Origin: Siphonodentalium dalli
Lineage: Eukaryota; Mollusca; Scaphopoda; Gadilida; Siphonodentaliidae
NCBI GenBank assembly: GCA_032622095.1
Contig: CP136061.1
Coordinates: 132,562,087 to 132,626,086 of the forward strand
Direction: 5' to 3'
DNA: 64,000 bases
Shown: in pieces, positions 33,870 through 46,029 of the stretch
Layout of the letters: each line of letters opens with the position of its first letter
How positions within the stretch are numbered: the stretch's first letter is position 1
Notes under the pieces: generated by a model
Told to the model about the DNA's origin: nothing
Databases searched by the model: none
The model's input: the letters and a program-made list of their open reading frames with translations, nothing else
Made by a program: the position numbers and the translations under genes

Positions 33870-35480
33870 AAAGTAAAGAAGTAAAAAATGAGCCGGAGGA
33901 TTGACTACCTCGCTACCTGTCTCTACTCAAAACATACTATAGAGATGATTTGATTTGATTTGACTATATATAGTATAGAACGTTTCTTGTTTCATTGACA
34001 ACGTTACTAATGGAAAAGTTTACGAAATTTCTGATTTATGTTGCACGAATTTCGTTTGGAAATAGAACATCTGCCTAACTATATACTGCATACTATTTTC
34101 TCGCTTCGAGCACAGAATTATAGTATTTTAGGTATGATAATGTTTATGCTTAAAGTGATGATCATAGTCTTTTTATTTTATATTCATTTATAATATTAGT
34201 AGTTCTCCGATAGCGAACTTTCTCGTGTTGAACCCGTTGTTATTTTAAATAAAACTGTTACAGTGATTTTTAACAACGAACGTCCCTACAATAATTTAGT
34301 AACTTAAAATATTTTAAGTCTAAATATGATTTTGAGAATATTTGTTCAATGCTTTGACCTTTTCACATGTTAACGTCAAGTTTTGATTTAATTGGAGTTT
34401 TGTCGATAAGTCCACTGCAACAGTAATGTTCACATGCATCCATAACAATGGTTTTTGATATGCGAAATCTCGTTATTTGATGTAGATGTTTTTTTTGCGC
34501 AATAAAAATTACAATATCATAATAATGCATATAAAATAATTCAAAAGTACAGTCCTATGTTTTGTGCGAGAGTGATCGACATAGCCAGGTTAGACTGTCT
34601 TCCGGTCACCCCCTTATTAGCTTCACATATAATTCCTCAGTGGCGCAATTAAAATATTTGATATTTAGTATTTTAATATTTAACAAAGATGTTTTCTATA
34701 GTGTTTACACGTTCGCGTATGCATGGCATGTTGGGGAGTTATTAATGATGACAACAAGAATGAAATCAGTTCAGGTTTGCCTGTATTTGTTTGTTATATC
34801 GTGTTATAAACTTTTTTGTACATACTTTTATAACATTTGTATTATGTCACATGAACCCACTTCGAAGGCATTGCGTCCCTTTAAAGTAAAACTCACACTG
34901 ATTAGAAAAGCTGTCCGATTTCTTTTCTCTTTCAAATCTGTTTATTTCATTCATATTATTTTGTTCTTCTTATTTTTGTTTTCCAAACTCAAAGTTATCA
35001 CACTATACTAGCAACTTACCTTGTGATTGTGAAGTCTAATTGGCTGGTCCAAGTCAAAACTGTTGTCTTCTTAGTCTTGATCATGGTTGTTTTATACCTC
35101 TAATCACGGATGTTTATCAACAGGTATTGTGGTATCTGGTACACGGATGTTTGTATTCTCCACAAACATGGCTGTTTTTTCCTTAACCGAATGACGAACA
35201 TTCTAGGAAAATCCTAGTTGTAAATCATTAGATGCCGTCACATGTCCCCTTACCTGACAGCTGACATGATGATTTCTGTACATTTTCTCACGTGCATGGT
35301 CAAGCCACAGGTAGGTGAGCTTCCCGACAGAAAAATTACGGAGCGGGAGTGACGAATGGGATTGGGTTTGTCTGTGTCGTTGAATAATTTAAGAACATAA
35401 AATGTGACATTTATTTACTTTAGGGAAACAAATAATTCCGCCGTCGAGAATCTTAATTGGAATCTGCGTCGTCGTTTGCC
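33870..35480. other. No gene seen; AT-rich intergenic DNA
   Basis: A 149-codon frame at 34562-35011 has hydrophobic, T-rich composition without recognisable domains and is treated as chance. Confidence 0.5.
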
Positions 35481-35485
35481 GGTCT

Positions 35486-35750
35486 TTAACCCTTTGATGA
35501 CTGGAGTTTCATGAAATTTTGCGAAAACCCTGTGCCAAAGATTCTCTTATATATGCGAGTCTCCCACAGTGAGAATCGCATTTTTATAAGAGAATACATT
35601 GGCCTTACACTATTTACCGTTAAGCTTGTAAGCCTGTGCATTATTTTATATATGCGAGGCTCCCTATGTGAGACTCGCATATATAAGACTATGCACTAGT
35701 TCATAATATTTATTGCTGCACCAGCGCAGTTCCCGTCATGAAAGGGTTAA
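35486..35750. mobile_element. Family C-like MITE (CATGAC variant)
   Basis: TTAACCCTTTGATGACTGGA to CCGTCATGAAAGGGTTAA, with two decayed hairpins inside. The right TTAA is immediately followed by CCCTTTCTTGAC, as if a second element shares the target site. Confidence 0.8.
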
Positions 35751-35829
35751 CCCTTTCTTGACTAAATGGATTCTCAAATCAGTTGTAAAAGTATATACAC
35801 TGGAATTGTCCATTTTTCATCTGCATGGA

Positions 35830-36180
35830 TGGAAGTTCAGGAAATATAAGCAGACGATAACTAATAGAAAGTGTAGAAGAAACATATTCATTGGGCTGTG
35901 GGAAATGATCAGGTATATAATAGGCTGGTTCAGCCACACGTACCTGTAAGTTGCAACGTGTGTTGTCATTGCCAACAACAGGAACTTGACCATTCCGCAG
36001 ACACGTACACATATCATACCGTTCAGAAGTTTTTTGTGAAACTTGTAGCATTACGAAACTTGTAGCAAAGAGGAATAATTCGATCTATTACATAATGAGC
36101 TAATATGACCATACCCCAGCGTAATTAACAAACCACAACTAAAACACACGCATAAGCTAGGATATATATGTGTCTTTTAA
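35830..36180. repeat. Diverged copy of the upstream region of the peptide gene plus a dispersed module
   Basis: 35846-35925 aligns with 30176-30245 (shared AGACGATA, AGAAG, TATTCATTGG, GTGGGAAATG, CAG). 36105-36160 aligns with 30352-30410 and with 59953-59998 (ATACCCCAG / GCGTAATTAAC). 35945-36070 matches the reverse complement of 47960-48140. A minus-strand open frame with CxC and Cys residues crosses it (35779-36051), but no complete gene is visible. Confidence 0.5.
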
Positions 36181-37080
36181 TCCTATAAAATAACTTCATA
36201 GATGCGTATTCCCATCAATTAAGATTAACTTAGGCCTTATATCGTGGTGTGATTACGGTATACTAAATTCCAGACATGCACAAGGGTTCATCGACAGAGT
36301 GGGTTCTATAGCAATTTCGTGTATACATTAGGTCAATCATATCATACATCAAGGCATGTGAGAAATCAGAGATTCACAATGTAAACAGACTACGCGAGCT
36401 CACCGACTCAGACTTAAAACCTAAATAAAAAACGTTTAAAAGCCATTCCTTTTGAAAAATTATTGTAGAATATAAACTACCAACATAAAACTGAAGGTAT
36501 TCAAAAGTCAAGACTGTTGGTTGTTGTCTGGACGGGAGTATTTTACTGAAATTAACCATTATATTATTGACGCTGTGTGTGCAATCCGATTAAGATGTGT
36601 ACTAATATACGAAGAAGCTTGTCGATTTCATCATGTTCATTTCATTCATAACATGTCATCATGTCGATTTCAACGAAACTGGACGAGCAACGTCATCATG
36701 TAGCTTTCACCATCGACCGAATTTGCGATAACCGGAATGTATCTTCTGCTTTGTTCATAAGTATGTGTTTCTTGTCGATTCATGAAAATAGAAGGATATC
36801 TGAGGATTATCAGATTCACGTATGTACTATGTAATATTAGGATAATTTAAACGCGATATAATAACGTTTGCTTGCATCACGAATTTCGATTTAGATTCCA
36901 GTATTGTTCCCAGCCCAGCCAGAGTGATTGAGATTTTCCCATTGCACGCGACATTTATATTTTAGGCCACTCCATTGCACATATTTGACAATCCATAATA
37001 TGTTTTGTTATCCTTCATCCCATTTTCCTCTCTTCTGATTGGCTGAGAGTGCGTCACATGGCGGGCCGTAAATCACCTTA
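36180..37080. repeat. Intergenic sequence with a segment shared with 62 kb
   Basis: About 36595-36840 resembles 62145-62345: GTTCATTTCATTCATAACA, GTATCTTCTGCTTTGTTCAT and AAGTATGTG in the same order. No coding sequence. Confidence 0.55.
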
Positions 37081-37085
37081 TTACC

Positions 37086-38975
37086 GTGGAGGGTAACATT
37101 ATACAGTTGTCGCCCGCTGTCGAGGGAGACATCGAGATTTGTCACCCGCTCGAGAACGGAATGTCTCCCTCGGAGCGCAAAAGGGCAACAACTGTTTTGT
37201 TATCCGATTATATCCTTGCCATCCACACGCACGATGTTGCACTGAGTCACGAGTGCTATTTTTCCCGATTATGTATATTTTCAGTAACTACTTATCGTCG
37301 TATAGGATTCTGTTCCATAAACGATAGTCAAGCCGTTAAGCGTTTGATAATCAGTGTTTATTTACGATCATTTTGGTGGTAAAATCGTCAATATCGGTCC
37401 ATGCAATGTAAGACAATAAGCCATAAGCTATGTTATCGCCTTCTGCAATGTGGCATATTCAATTCGCGACAAACGTATGCATTACGTTGTCCACCAGCAA
37501 ACATTTATAACCAACCAACCTCAAGGGATCCACTCATTCAATCTTGCACTATAATGTCGACATGAACATATTGAATCACCGAGATGTTTCGATGTAAAAA
37601 GTACATAATAACTCTTGTCCGATAAAAGTATCAACTTAAAAGTTCGAATATTAGTTTTCATTAAATATATGCAAATTAGCAAACACCACAACTGGTGTGT
37701 TTTGCGAATCCGTGGGGTATATAAGAACTATGATTTTAGTACGTCGTAGTGATGTGAAATAGCTGAGTTACTGCATAAGGACTGTGTGTTTGGAGATATT
37801 CTTGCAATATAACATCAAGCGGGCGACAAAAACAATGTCTCCCGGCTCAGCGGGCGACAGTGTGATTTGTCGCCCGGCACGTGACAGGACATGGGCCAAT
37901 CAGAAGGGTGGAAAATATGGAGGAGGGTAACAATATACAGTTGTCGCCCGTTGTCAAGGGAGACATTGAGAAGCTCCTAGGGAGACATTCCGTTCTCGAG
38001 CGGGTGACAAATCTCAATGTCTCCCGAGAAGAAGGGCAACAACTGTTTTGTTATCCGATTATACCACAGAAAATATCCTTGCCATCCACACGCACGATGT
38101 TGCACTGAGTCACGAGTGCTTTCTTTCCCGATTATGTATATTTTCAGTAACTTCTTATCGTCCGATAGAATTTCTGTTCCATAAACGATAGTCAAGCTGT
38201 TAAGCGTTTGGTAATCCGCGTTTATTTACGATCATTTTGGTGGTCAAATCGTCAATATCGGTCCATGCATTGTAAACCAATAAGCCAAATAGGTATGTTC
38301 TCGTCTTCTGCAATGTGGCATATTCAATGTCGTCTTGTGTGCGCAATTTACTCGCGATGTTCATTTCATAACGGTCTTCCCAGAAAGCTATTGGGAAGTT
38401 GTCAATTTCATTAATGTACATTCATACGTGTCAGTGCTCATGGCGATCCTCACATAAAATAATTCTATGATCACATTGCAGCCATCGCGGAGGATAAGCG
38501 TGCAGTACCATTCATTCGCGACAAACGTATGCATTACGTTATTTCTACCAGCGAACATTTATAACCAACCAACCTCAAGGGATCCTCTCTTTCAATCTTG
38601 CATCATAATGTCGACATGAACAAATTGAATCACCGAGATGTTTCGATGTAAAAAGTAAATAATAACGCTTGTCCGATAAAAGTATCAACTTAAAAGTTCG
38701 AATATTAGTGTTCACTAAATATATGCAAATTAGCAAACACCACAACTGGTGTGTTTGCGAATCCGTGGGGTATATAAGATCTATGATTTTTTAGTACGCT
38801 GTAGTGATGTGAAATAGGTGAGTTACTGCAGTGTGTGTTTGGAGATATTCTTGCAATATAACACCAGGCGGGCGACAAAAACAATGTCTCCCGGGTCAGC
38901 GGGCGACAGTGTGATTTGTCGCCCGGCACGTGACAGCACATGGGCCAATCAGAAGGATGGAAAATAGGGAGGAGG
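37086..38975. repeat. Tandem duplication, two units (about 0.83 and 1.05 kb), GC-rich palindromes and TATA-like box in each
   Basis: Unit 1 is 37086-37918 and unit 2 is 37919 to about 38975; a third starts and stops near 38976-39000. Each begins AGGGTAACA-TATACAGTTG and contains CGCCCG/GGGAGACAT palindromic blocks, TTGCCATCCACACGCACGAT, AATATATGCAAATTAGCAAA and GGGGTATATAAGA (about 37713 and 38768). It ends CGGGCGACA...CAATCAGAAGG. The second unit has an extra roughly 190 bp (about 38330-38515). A related CGGGCGACAA block is at 59640-59700. Confidence 0.8.
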
Positions 38976-38999
38976 ATAACAATGTCTCAGTTATTGACC

Positions 39000-39840
39000 G
39001 CTCAGCTGTTACCAGTAAACATAGAACTACGAAGAACTCAACGTGCAGAGACACTCTCACAGCTCTCTAATTTTCGAAAACACTGTTTTTATAAACCACA
39101 CTGTTTCATAACAACCGCGAACTGTGGTGTTTGCTAATTTGCATAATTGTGTGTTTTTTATTTGCAATTAAAGCACGCTATGTACAAATGGTGTTATTGC
39201 GGAAACAAATCCGTTATAAGGTGTAATGTTCCTATTGGACATTTTTATATCAATAATAAAAACCGTGGGACAAATAGATTATCCTTATTATGCAGTTGGT
39301 ATGTGCTGCAGACAATCGCACATACGATGTACATACGTTACAAATACGTTTATGTATTAGATCAAATAGCCACTCTTTACTTTTTATCAATTGACTATTT
39401 CTTTTCGGCAATACATTCCTCAGACTCCAGAAGAATACCTGTATGTTGCGTAACAATCTGTGCCATTATGTCAATTTCTGTTTGCACTACTACAATGTGT
39501 TAGTTTCACATTTTAGCATTCTGGAAATGAACACGTCATTTGAAACGAAACCGAACAATTCGCTGCATGGCTACTCAACTTCGAAACTGCTTTACTCCTC
39601 TTTCCGTGAATCGATTTCCACCATGCAACCAGCAAACTGACCGGAGAATAGCTGCGCAAATGACGGGTCTGTTAATTGATCCAGATTATGAATGTTTTAT
39701 TTTCTAAATAGCGATGATTCCAACATAACATTTACTTTTCGAACTGGATTAAAGAATACATGCGCGCATTTATGCCTGCTATTAAGAAGGTTCGTGCACT
39801 GCAAAATGTTTTGGTTTCTAGTGGTCCCATATTGTATCAA
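39000..39840. other. No gene seen
   Basis: TGGTGTTTGCTAATTTGCAT (39122-39141) is the inverted form of a motif in the 37-39 kb units, perhaps the far end of that element. The open frames have no recognisable domains. Confidence 0.4.
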
Positions 39841-39842
39841 TT

Positions 39843-39979
39843 TTTTTCATTTTGGTTCAGTATGGGACCAAGCACATATGTTGGTACCGTTTGGTTTCAA
39901 TATGGCTATTCAATAGCCATATTGAAACCAAACGGTACCAAAATATGTGCTTGGTCCCATACTGAACCAAAATGAAAAA
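39843..39979. repeat. Long near-perfect hairpin, arms about 68 bp, one-base loop
   Basis: Centred on 39911 (GGCTATT C AATAGCC). Arms contain TTCATTTTGGTTCAGTATGG and GTACCGTTTGGTTTCAATA with only a few mismatches. GGACCAA/GGTACC/GGTTTC words are shared with the 59 kb minisatellite. It would fold into a long RNA stem if transcribed. Confidence 0.9.
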
Positions 39980-40828
39980 TTTAGTCAACTTGACAATGAA
40001 AACAAAAATAAGTATAAGTAGATATATATAGCTACTGAACATAAGCTACGTTTTATAACTCATACCGTATCGCATTTAACTGTTCCAAAACTATATAACG
40101 TTATCATTTAAGCGGCATAATTTTTTTACCCCTGCACTTATGGTACGAGCTTTATAGTACGAAAATAAAAATATTCTTCCGATATGATCGAACCATGTGC
40201 GAATTGTTTTCGTGTTTACAAACTTCTCTTGTTTAGATTGTTTTAGCAAATAATTGGACCTAACTTGCTTCTTAATAACATGGAATATTGTTAGCACTGT
40301 CTGGATTATGTTGGTATATGAAAGGGACAAGAGGTTATAACCTCCGAGAACAGGCGAAGTCAATGAATTCAGACAATTACACAAGTTTGACAATGACATG
40401 CACGACAATGTTGTGAATTTCAAAAGACAGATACTTAAGTTTCACAAAATTATAAACCGTCCAATTACCTAACAAGTCTGGCAAGAGTCAACCACTGGTG
40501 ACTAGGATTACGAGACATACAATTATGTAGAAATTAGTCGGAATTATGACGTCACAGATCAGTCATGACTCGAGTCAGTCACAAGTTCTTCTTCTTCTTC
40601 TTCCAATAAAATGCAACTCCCTGCAGAAGGCTTCTGAAGGAATATTATCGCATTTGTGCGCACAGGCGGATGAGGATGTCGTTAAAATCCAATATTGGTG
40701 AATTTAAAATAAGGATTGTGTATATTACAAATAAAATCATCATGAGTGGAGTTAAAAAAGAAGAAAGTTTGATGCATGTTCAAGGCTACAACGTACGAGT
40801 ACCTGTAGAAAGGAAGATGGATCATATA

Positions 40829-41285
40829 CTTCAATTTTCATCGAAGCGTGATTTCAGAACCATGTCGCCATGACATATCGCCCAGTTACAACTTACATGT
40901 ATGGAGTCGGCTATTCTTTTGATCGAAATGCCGGTGACGGTGTGATATTGTTGTGAAATATTTATGAAATGACGGATAATCTCGGAGATACGGATCCAAT
41001 TCTGGGACACACATTATCACTGAATCCATCGCAAGCTTTTAGTAACGTACTACAGCTATTCTTCAATTTTCATCGAAAAGTGATTTGAGAACCATGTCAC
41101 CATGACATATTGCCCAGTTACGGAGTGTGTTATTCTTTTAATTGAAACGCCAGTGACGTTGTGATATTGTAGTTATGAAATGACGGATAATCTCGGAGAT
41201 ACGGATCCAATTATTGGACACACATTATCACTGAATCCACCACAAGCTTTTACATGTACATGTAGTAACGTACTACAGCTATGCT
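40829..41285. repeat. Tandem duplication, period about 233 bp
   Basis: TTCAATTTTCATCGAA, AGAACCATGTC-CCATGACAT, ATGACGGATAATCTCGGAGA and TAACGTACTACAGCTAT occur once in each half. Non-coding. Confidence 0.8.
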
Positions 41286-41361
41286 CTAATGAATCGTTCC
41301 CTTTAAAAAGGTTGTAGGGCGTTAATGACACTGGTTATACCATACCGCCGTTCAACCATAT

Positions 41362-41710
41362 TATTAATAGTACTGTAGAAAGATTTTTCTACAGTTACTA
41401 TTAATATTTTGCGACTCCTGTATTCCGCATTAATTTTTCACATGGCCACCTTACATGTACACCCAGCCCAGCCTTTCGTGAGCGCCATGCACTGTGTTAA
41501 CTACCTTGGTGGACAAAACAAGTGTCCACTTAACCTCAGTGTGGTTAGCGTTGCCACCGTGGCCGAAATGAAACAACACTGCAGCTCCACTGGCAACTAC
41601 AGTTGGGCCGCAGTGTACTTGCCTTCGACCGCAGTGTACAAACGCTGACACTGCGGCCGAACGGCAAATACACCGCGGTGTCAATGGACACTTGTTTTGT
41701 CGAGCGGGGT
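41362..41710. repeat. Small hairpin and a GC-richer foldback element
   Basis: AATAGTACTGTAGAAA...TTTCTACAGTTACTATT at about 41368-41407. 41510-41527 (GGACAAAACAAGTGTCCA) recurs inverted at 41684-41700, enclosing about 190 bp with GCAGTGT words in both orientations. The 79- and 90-codon frames over it are on opposite strands of the same repeat. Confidence 0.65.
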
Positions 41711-42039
41711 ATACACAAAACAATATTTCAATTAATAATTTGTTTACGGTTTAATCAACATTCGAAGTTGGTCACTGACCGACATTCGCCATGCCAGAAA
41801 TATACACTCTGTGGTGGTTATAATGCTGACTTTAAAAAGGTACGAAGGTCGGCCATGGTAGGATTGATCATGGTTAGTACCATCATCGACAATGCGGTAA
41901 TATCGGTGTCAACGTCGTTAGGGGGGGAGGGGGCGTCAATTAGAGCTTAGCTGTATATATATACAGGTACATGAACATGTAGACCATTCCAATGTCCAGA
42001 TGCATCATGTTCTTATCAAAACGTGTGGCTATCATTCAG

Positions 42040-42195
42040 AACGATTCGGACATGTCCGCTTTGCTGGGAAATAACCTCTTCCATAATTGGAAACCATATT
42101 CGCGAAAATTCTACATTATATGGCTCTGGTGATCAGGCAATGCCATTGACTCGATGACGCATAGCTGCGAATGGAGAATAATTTATTCACTATGG
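42040..42195. repeat. Dispersed repeat, copy of 13707-13880
   Basis: GGAAATAACCTCTTCCATAA and GAAACCATATTCGCG are shared, same orientation. Confidence 0.65.
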
Positions 42196-42289
42196 CTGTA
42201 CCAAAATGGATCATATATTAAATACATTAAACTCTCTTTGTGTGAGGTTTGTTTGTTTGTTCATATACCGATACAGCACATCGGACGTG

Positions 42290-42484
42290 TACGATAAGCA
42301 AAACACTCAACAATGTGGCAATTGTTTTGGGAGAGTGACTCCGGTGACCCATTCAACACCAACATCTTGTGGCGAGGACTAGTGAGCGCTACAACAGTAT
42401 TTTGCAAACAACATAGTGCCAGTTTTAATTAACCACAGTTCATTAGTGTGGTCTCCCCATTGTTGAGTATTTTGCTTATCGCAT
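42290..42484. mobile_element. Foldback element of about 190 bp
   Basis: CGATAAGCAAAACACTCAAC AATG at the left and its imperfect reverse complement (CATTGTTGAGTATTTTGCTT ATCG) at the right. No coding content. Confidence 0.7.
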
Positions 42485-42624
42485 GCTATTTACATACGTT
42501 ACAACAGGTTCTCGAACTGAATTTGGCTTTGTTCACATAATGCAGTGTAGGAACCACAACAATTACATACTATTTTATAACACGCGATATTTATTATGGT
42601 ATCCCGTACAAAAACTCCACTTGT

Positions 42625-43085
42625 GATCACAGTAGTTCTCAGGAGGAATCACAGTAGTTTCTCAGGAGAAATGTATTCAAATTAGACTGCTGGGTGAGAA
42701 ATAAGGTAGTTCTCCTGAGAAATAAATTTTTACCCTAAATCTAACATGAGAAATATTTCTCAGGAGAAATTTCACACATGAGTTTATGGTAGAATATGGT
42801 AGAAATCTGACTTAGAGTATTCTGGCTGCATTTTTATCAGAATATCTCACAAATAATTCTAAGTCAGATTTCTCACATGAGAATATGGTAGAATAGGGTA
42901 GAAATCTGACTTAGAGTATTCTGGCTGCATTTTTATCAGAATATCTCACAAATAATTCTAAGTCAGATTTCTCACATAAGAATATGGTAGAATACAGGTA
43001 GGGTAGAATAGGGTAGAAAATGACTTAGAGGATTCTGGTCAGAATAAATCTCAAGAATATAAAGTCTGAGTCAGATTTCATGGTA
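42625..43085. repeat. Tandem and inverted repeats of GGTAGAAATCTGAC / CTCAGGAGAAA
   Basis: A unit of about 105 bp occurs twice (about 42785-42888, 42889-42995). Each has AAATCTGACTTAGAGTATTC and the inverse CTAAGTCAGATTTCTCACAT. The left part has TTTCTCAGGAGAAAT in both orientations. Related words in opposite orientation are at 57025-57300. Confidence 0.8.
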
Positions 43086-43089
43086 TTGG

Positions 43090-44390
43090 CCATATGGTAG
43101 AAATGACATACAGCACTGGCATAATAATGGATTAATCCCTATATTAAACATATTAATGCAAAATATAAACACATTTAAACCTTCTAGTGCTAAATTGACA
43201 TTTTTGCATGACTAAATCTAAATCCAGAGAGAATTTATCAAGTAGAAATTGTCATTTTGTATCCCTGTATTCTATATTCTTCATTGTATTGGACCATTCA
43301 AATTTATTTACCATATACATACACATGTAGATGTATACATGTATATGAACTGAATGAATGCTGTAGATATTATAATGTTTTGTCACATAATTAGCCCATA
43401 AATCCTGCCTCATATTTTTTAGTAAGACGCACGTTTATTAATGGCATGCACGCATCTACATAGAGCTTAGCGCAATGATATCGATGTCAATGCCAAATCT
43501 TTGTTATTATGTTAATCAGAATATAATTATGATATTCAATTTGTGTTGAGTTATGTACTGTACTGACTTTGAGATAAACATGGGCGGCAAGGGTGGTTTT
43601 TGTCAACATGAATAAGACAATTTAATATGGAACTATTTTTTCTTGAAGGTATCTTTACTTACTCTTTGGTTTTGATAAGGAAATCAATATAATTTTTTTT
43701 AACCCCAGCCATTTCGAGATAATTTTCCTTGCTAAAAATGTGATTATGTGACAACATGGATCTCAAATTCGTCTCAATTCTATAAAGAATTTGTTAACCT
43801 CATCCACTAAATTTGATTAGAGCCATCGAATCCCTAAAGCTTGGCTCGCATCAAATTTTTTGAACTCTGGTTAATAAATTTCTTATAGAATTGTGACTCA
43901 TTAGAGAGATCCTCTATATATTATTATATACAATGTAAACGTAATGCAATTTGCATTATGCAAACAATTAGAAAAAAGTAAGATAAATTGTAATATATAT
44001 GCTTGGCCATTGATTTGAATCATCATTAATAAAGTTCTAAACTTAACTAACATAACATGGTGCCTTCTGTCATAATTAGTCAGGCACCAGCTATTTTCTA
44101 TGAGAGTTTAATGACTTTTATTTCTCTTTTGTACACATTTTATGATGTACAACAGTGTCAGTGACCTGCCAGTGTGGCCATATGTGCCAAGCTAAATATA
44201 TATCAGGATTGTTGCTGGATCACAGACAGTATAGGAGAGATAAAAACACTCAGCTCTAAAGTAAAACTGTATAAATTGCCTCCACAGATACATGATACCA
44301 TATGATAGGATATTGTTTATTTTCAATTAAGAGGCCTTGTTAGTAGAGCAGACAAACTCAAAAAGCTCACTGGAAGTAGGAATTTTCATT
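43090..44390. other. No gene seen; AT-rich
   Basis: A loose inverted pair around 43780-43900 (TCAATTCTATAAAGAATTTG and AAATTTCTTATAGAATTGTG). Nothing coding. Confidence 0.5.
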
Positions 44391-45450
44391 TTGTTTTGGC
44401 CCACTTAATCAGCAATAGTTCAATATTGTTTTGACCTGCGATCTTCAATATAGTGTAGAAAACTGCGGAGATTTATTTCGCATGTGACAACATGTTGATT
44501 ATGTCAACCTATTCAATAAGTGATGTGTTATGTGAGATTGTTTCACCCCTCACCCCAAAATTCAGCAAAAAGTCACTGTTTTGGGGAAATTCGGCAGAAC
44601 GAAATAAAAAATCAGAGAATTTGGGATATCTTTCTGCTAAGATATAGCAGTCTACATACCTATAGATACCAAGTATGGTAACACCATGATTTCGTTGATA
44701 GATGGCAACATGTCTGAGATTTATTGTGAAAATAGACAAAAACAAATGTTAATTTTCAATTGTTTTGCCCTCTTAATGGGTGAAATTCAATATTGTTTTG
44801 ACGAGGGATCTCAGAAATACCCTGGAAATTTGTGGAAATGTTCACGGCATATGTTCATAGGCCAATTATGTCAATCTTTGTCATAGGTGCTGTATTGTGT
44901 AAGATTGTGTCACCCCTCACCAAAAAAATCAGCAAAAAAGTCAGGTTTTAGAACATTCGACAGGACGGAAGAACTGGGATTATTCTGTGCTATGATATAG
45001 TATTGTATACACTCATACTCCTAGATATATACCCAATTTGAAGATTTTGTTGATACAGATTTCTGAGATTCATGGTGAAAGTAGACCGAAAAATCGTGCA
45101 TTTTAAACGTTTTTGCCCCTCTGCTCTATATATATATATGGGTGATAATTTAATTTTGTTTTTGAACAAGGATCTAGGGAAAGATTTCAACAGTTGTCAA
45201 GACATATTGTATATATGACTGTTGGTGTGTATTATCATCCACTGTCGTAGTTGCTGTGTTTGGTTACATTTACGTATCCCATACCTCATGCAATAATACA
45301 GTATATCGCAAGATGAGACAAATAGACGGAATATGACTATATATATACATCCAAGCAGTATACATATATACCTTCTCAATGTGAGACGATGAAAAGTTAT
45401 TTGAGTTGAAGAAAATGTAGCATTGCATATGTTACCTTCGTATGATAGCT
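44390..45450. repeat. Left arm of a large inverted repeat: three units of about 360 bp
   Basis: Units with CAATATTGTTTTGAC, GTCACCCCTCACC-AAAA-TCAGCAAAAA, and GTGCTATGATATAG start near 44410, 44770 and 45130. The same sequence appears in reverse complement at 48190-49400, including ACTTGAGTTGAAGAAA next to the inner edge. The 208-codon minus-strand frame at 45197-45823 overlaps this repeat. Confidence 0.8.
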
Positions 45451-46029
45451 TCACATGTATAGGATTATACATGTAAAGAGAGTTTATAAACGCGTATGTA
45501 GCTGCCATCAAAACAAATTGAAATATATCGATGGTTAGTATGTGTAAAGTTATCAAACGTGCAGTGAAATATAAATACGGACAATGGAGTCGTATGTGTA
45601 TCGTATGGTCTAAACACATTTTCACAGAAGTAACGACTGCGAGCCCATTTGGGAGAAAATAGTGCCGTTCATTGCGTTCAATCTTCTTGCCACATGCACA
45701 AAGTATTGAGATACATGTATAGTAATGTTTGGATTTAATTGAGTGGTTTACATGCCAATATACTTGCTTTCTCGAATCCGTAATACAGATATTGAAAATT
45801 GACAACTGATAGAAAGAACACATATTCTAGTGATGTTCCCGTAGCACCCTATTCGTAATTCATATATGTGCAGTAGGTTATTATGTGTAAGCTGTCAAGT
45901 GCCAACACAGCTAATGATAACTTACGGTAGGCATGCATGGTAATGCATTGCGCTAAATACCACCCGAACCGAAATGTTCCTAGAAAATCCGGTGAAAAAC
46001 GGAAACAATTTGTAACACAAGATAGCTAT

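Noticed and set aside
34562-35011. 149-codon plus-strand hydrophobic frame
   Set aside because: T-rich sequence gives Phe/Leu/Tyr runs by chance; no domain or initiation context.
35779-36051. Cys-containing minus-strand frame as a second secreted peptide
   Set aside because: No signal peptide. The frame is broken in the related 48.0 kb copy, and the segment is part of a dispersed repeat.
37086-38421. Frames across the 37-38 kb units
   Set aside because: The same sequence is read in different frames in the two duplicates without conservation.
45197-45823. 208-codon minus-strand frame
   Set aside because: Overlaps the left inverted arm, has Cys/Tyr/Ile-rich composition typical of AT-rich chance frames, and is not preserved in the right arm copy.
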